Below are positions 5,108-5,586 of a stretch of 5,586 nt of DNA, in pieces. The notes below the pieces were generated by a model. The model did not search any database, was not told the DNA's origin, and saw only the letters and a program-made list of their open reading frames with translations. Source of the DNA: PSRI01 sp041484195 (GTDB lineage Bacteria; Bacteroidota; Bacteroidia; Chitinophagales; Chitinophagaceae). Numbering within the stretch: position 1 is the stretch's first letter; each line of letters starts with the position of its first letter. The stretch covers positions 1 through 5,586 of the forward strand of contig JBGPHC010000058.1 in assembly GCA_041484195.1 (NCBI GenBank), given 5' to 3'. The position numbers were made by a program, and so were the translations under genes.

Positions 5108-5586
5108 TTAGATCCTTAGCGACCCACGGAACGCCCTGGCACCATAGTAAGATTCTGCACCATTGTGATACACGAAGACATTGCCGTAGCGGAAATCAGC
5201 AAAGATGGCACCACCGAGTTTTCTAATCTCAGAAGGTGTTTTCACCCAGCTCGATGTTTTCGTATCGAAATTTCCAAGTTTCTGCAATTCTCGATATTGT
5301 TCTTCCGTTAAAAGTTCAATGCCCATGGCAGCAGCCATATCACTAGCGTTATTTTCCGGTTTATGTTCTTTTCTTGACTCCAGCGCTTCTCCATCGTAAC
5401 AGACACTTCTGCGGCCTTTAGGACTTTCTGCTGAACAATCATAAAAAATGTATTCGCCCGTCTTCTTATCAAACCCGACAACATCCGGTTCGCCGCCCGT
5501 TCTTTCCATTTCACTGAGCGACCACAGTGTTTTAGTATTGGCTTCCAGTTTTGCTTGTACTTTAGCCCATTCAAGACCTTTGTGGC
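5108..5586 (-). CDS. DUF4256 family protein, N-terminus outside window
   Basis: The frame is open to the right edge: 25 codons precede the Met at 5509 and read HKGLEWAKVQ, then LEANTKTLWSLSE, which fits the family, so that Met is internal. The visible 158 residues contain the strongly conserved MERTGGEPDVVGFDKKTGEY, the IFYDCSAESPKGRRS segment, a YDGEALESRKEHKP segment, and MAAAMGIELLTEEQYRELQK. They end with KLGGAIFADFRYGNVFVYHN, then GAESYYGARAFRGSLRI. DUF4256 proteins are about 180-190 residues as I recall, so only some 25-30 residues should be missing. Biochemical function is unknown. The stop lies 18 bp upstream of the YdeI-like start, suggesting an operon. This gene has no palindromic insertion in the visible part. 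The family call is from memory of conserved sequence and is fairly secure. Confidence 0.88.
   Translation of the reverse strand, partial: HKGLEWAKVQAKLEANTKTLWSLSEMERTGGEPDVVGFDKKTGEYIFYDCSAESPKGRRSVCYDGEALESRKEHKPENNASDMAAAMGIELLTEEQYRELQKLGNFDTKTSSWVKTPSEIRKLGGAIFADFRYGNVFVYHNGAESYYGARAFRGSLRI

Overview
The window looks like chromosomal DNA of a Bacteroidota bacterium, probably Chitinophagaceae or a close relative. The reasons are the low G+C content with A/T-rich intergenic DNA, the absence of clear Shine-Dalgarno sequences, and the gene families: a DUF4369/TlpA-type periplasmic protein, a two-copy lipoprotein of a kind I associate with Bacteroidota, and a YdeI-like and DUF4256 pair. The genus cannot be fixed from the sequence.

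Layout. Bases 1-429 (+) are the C-terminal part of a VIT1/CCC1-type iron/manganese transporter that begins upstream. It converges on a minus-strand lipoprotein gene (613-1464) with two copies of one domain. A hairpin (1545-1580) and a possible small or broken frame (1564-1743) separate this from a minus-strand flippase-like membrane protein of the YbhN/AglD/MprF-TM type (1733-2809). Next come about 400 bp without a convincing gene: an A/T-rich upstream zone, then an abruptly G+C-rich, hairpin-rich block (2939 to about 3140). Bases 3208-4044 (+) encode a secreted DUF4369 protein that stops just before the expected thioredoxin domain. It collides tail to tail with a minus-strand DoxX-like gene that lacks its own C-terminus and has no ATG start. 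Both families break at the same few bases (about 3994-4005), which suggests a deletion or rearrangement junction. The right side holds a minus-strand pair 18 bp apart: a DUF4256 gene cut by the window edge (5108-5586) and a YdeI/DUF1801-type gene (4451-5089).

The most notable signal is a G+C-rich palindromic mini-element built on CCTGCCTGCCGGCAGGCAGG. One copy lies 1 bp past the YdeI-like stop codon. Two 21-bp variants sit inside the YdeI-like gene. Each appears to split an AAA lysine codon and to add exactly seven codons in frame, and the two are in opposite orientations. This resembles in principle the in-frame palindromic elements of Rickettsia. I found no defence system, CRISPR array, RNA gene or transposase, and no convincing new multi-gene system; the genes look like ordinary housekeeping and accessory functions plus some local genome decay.
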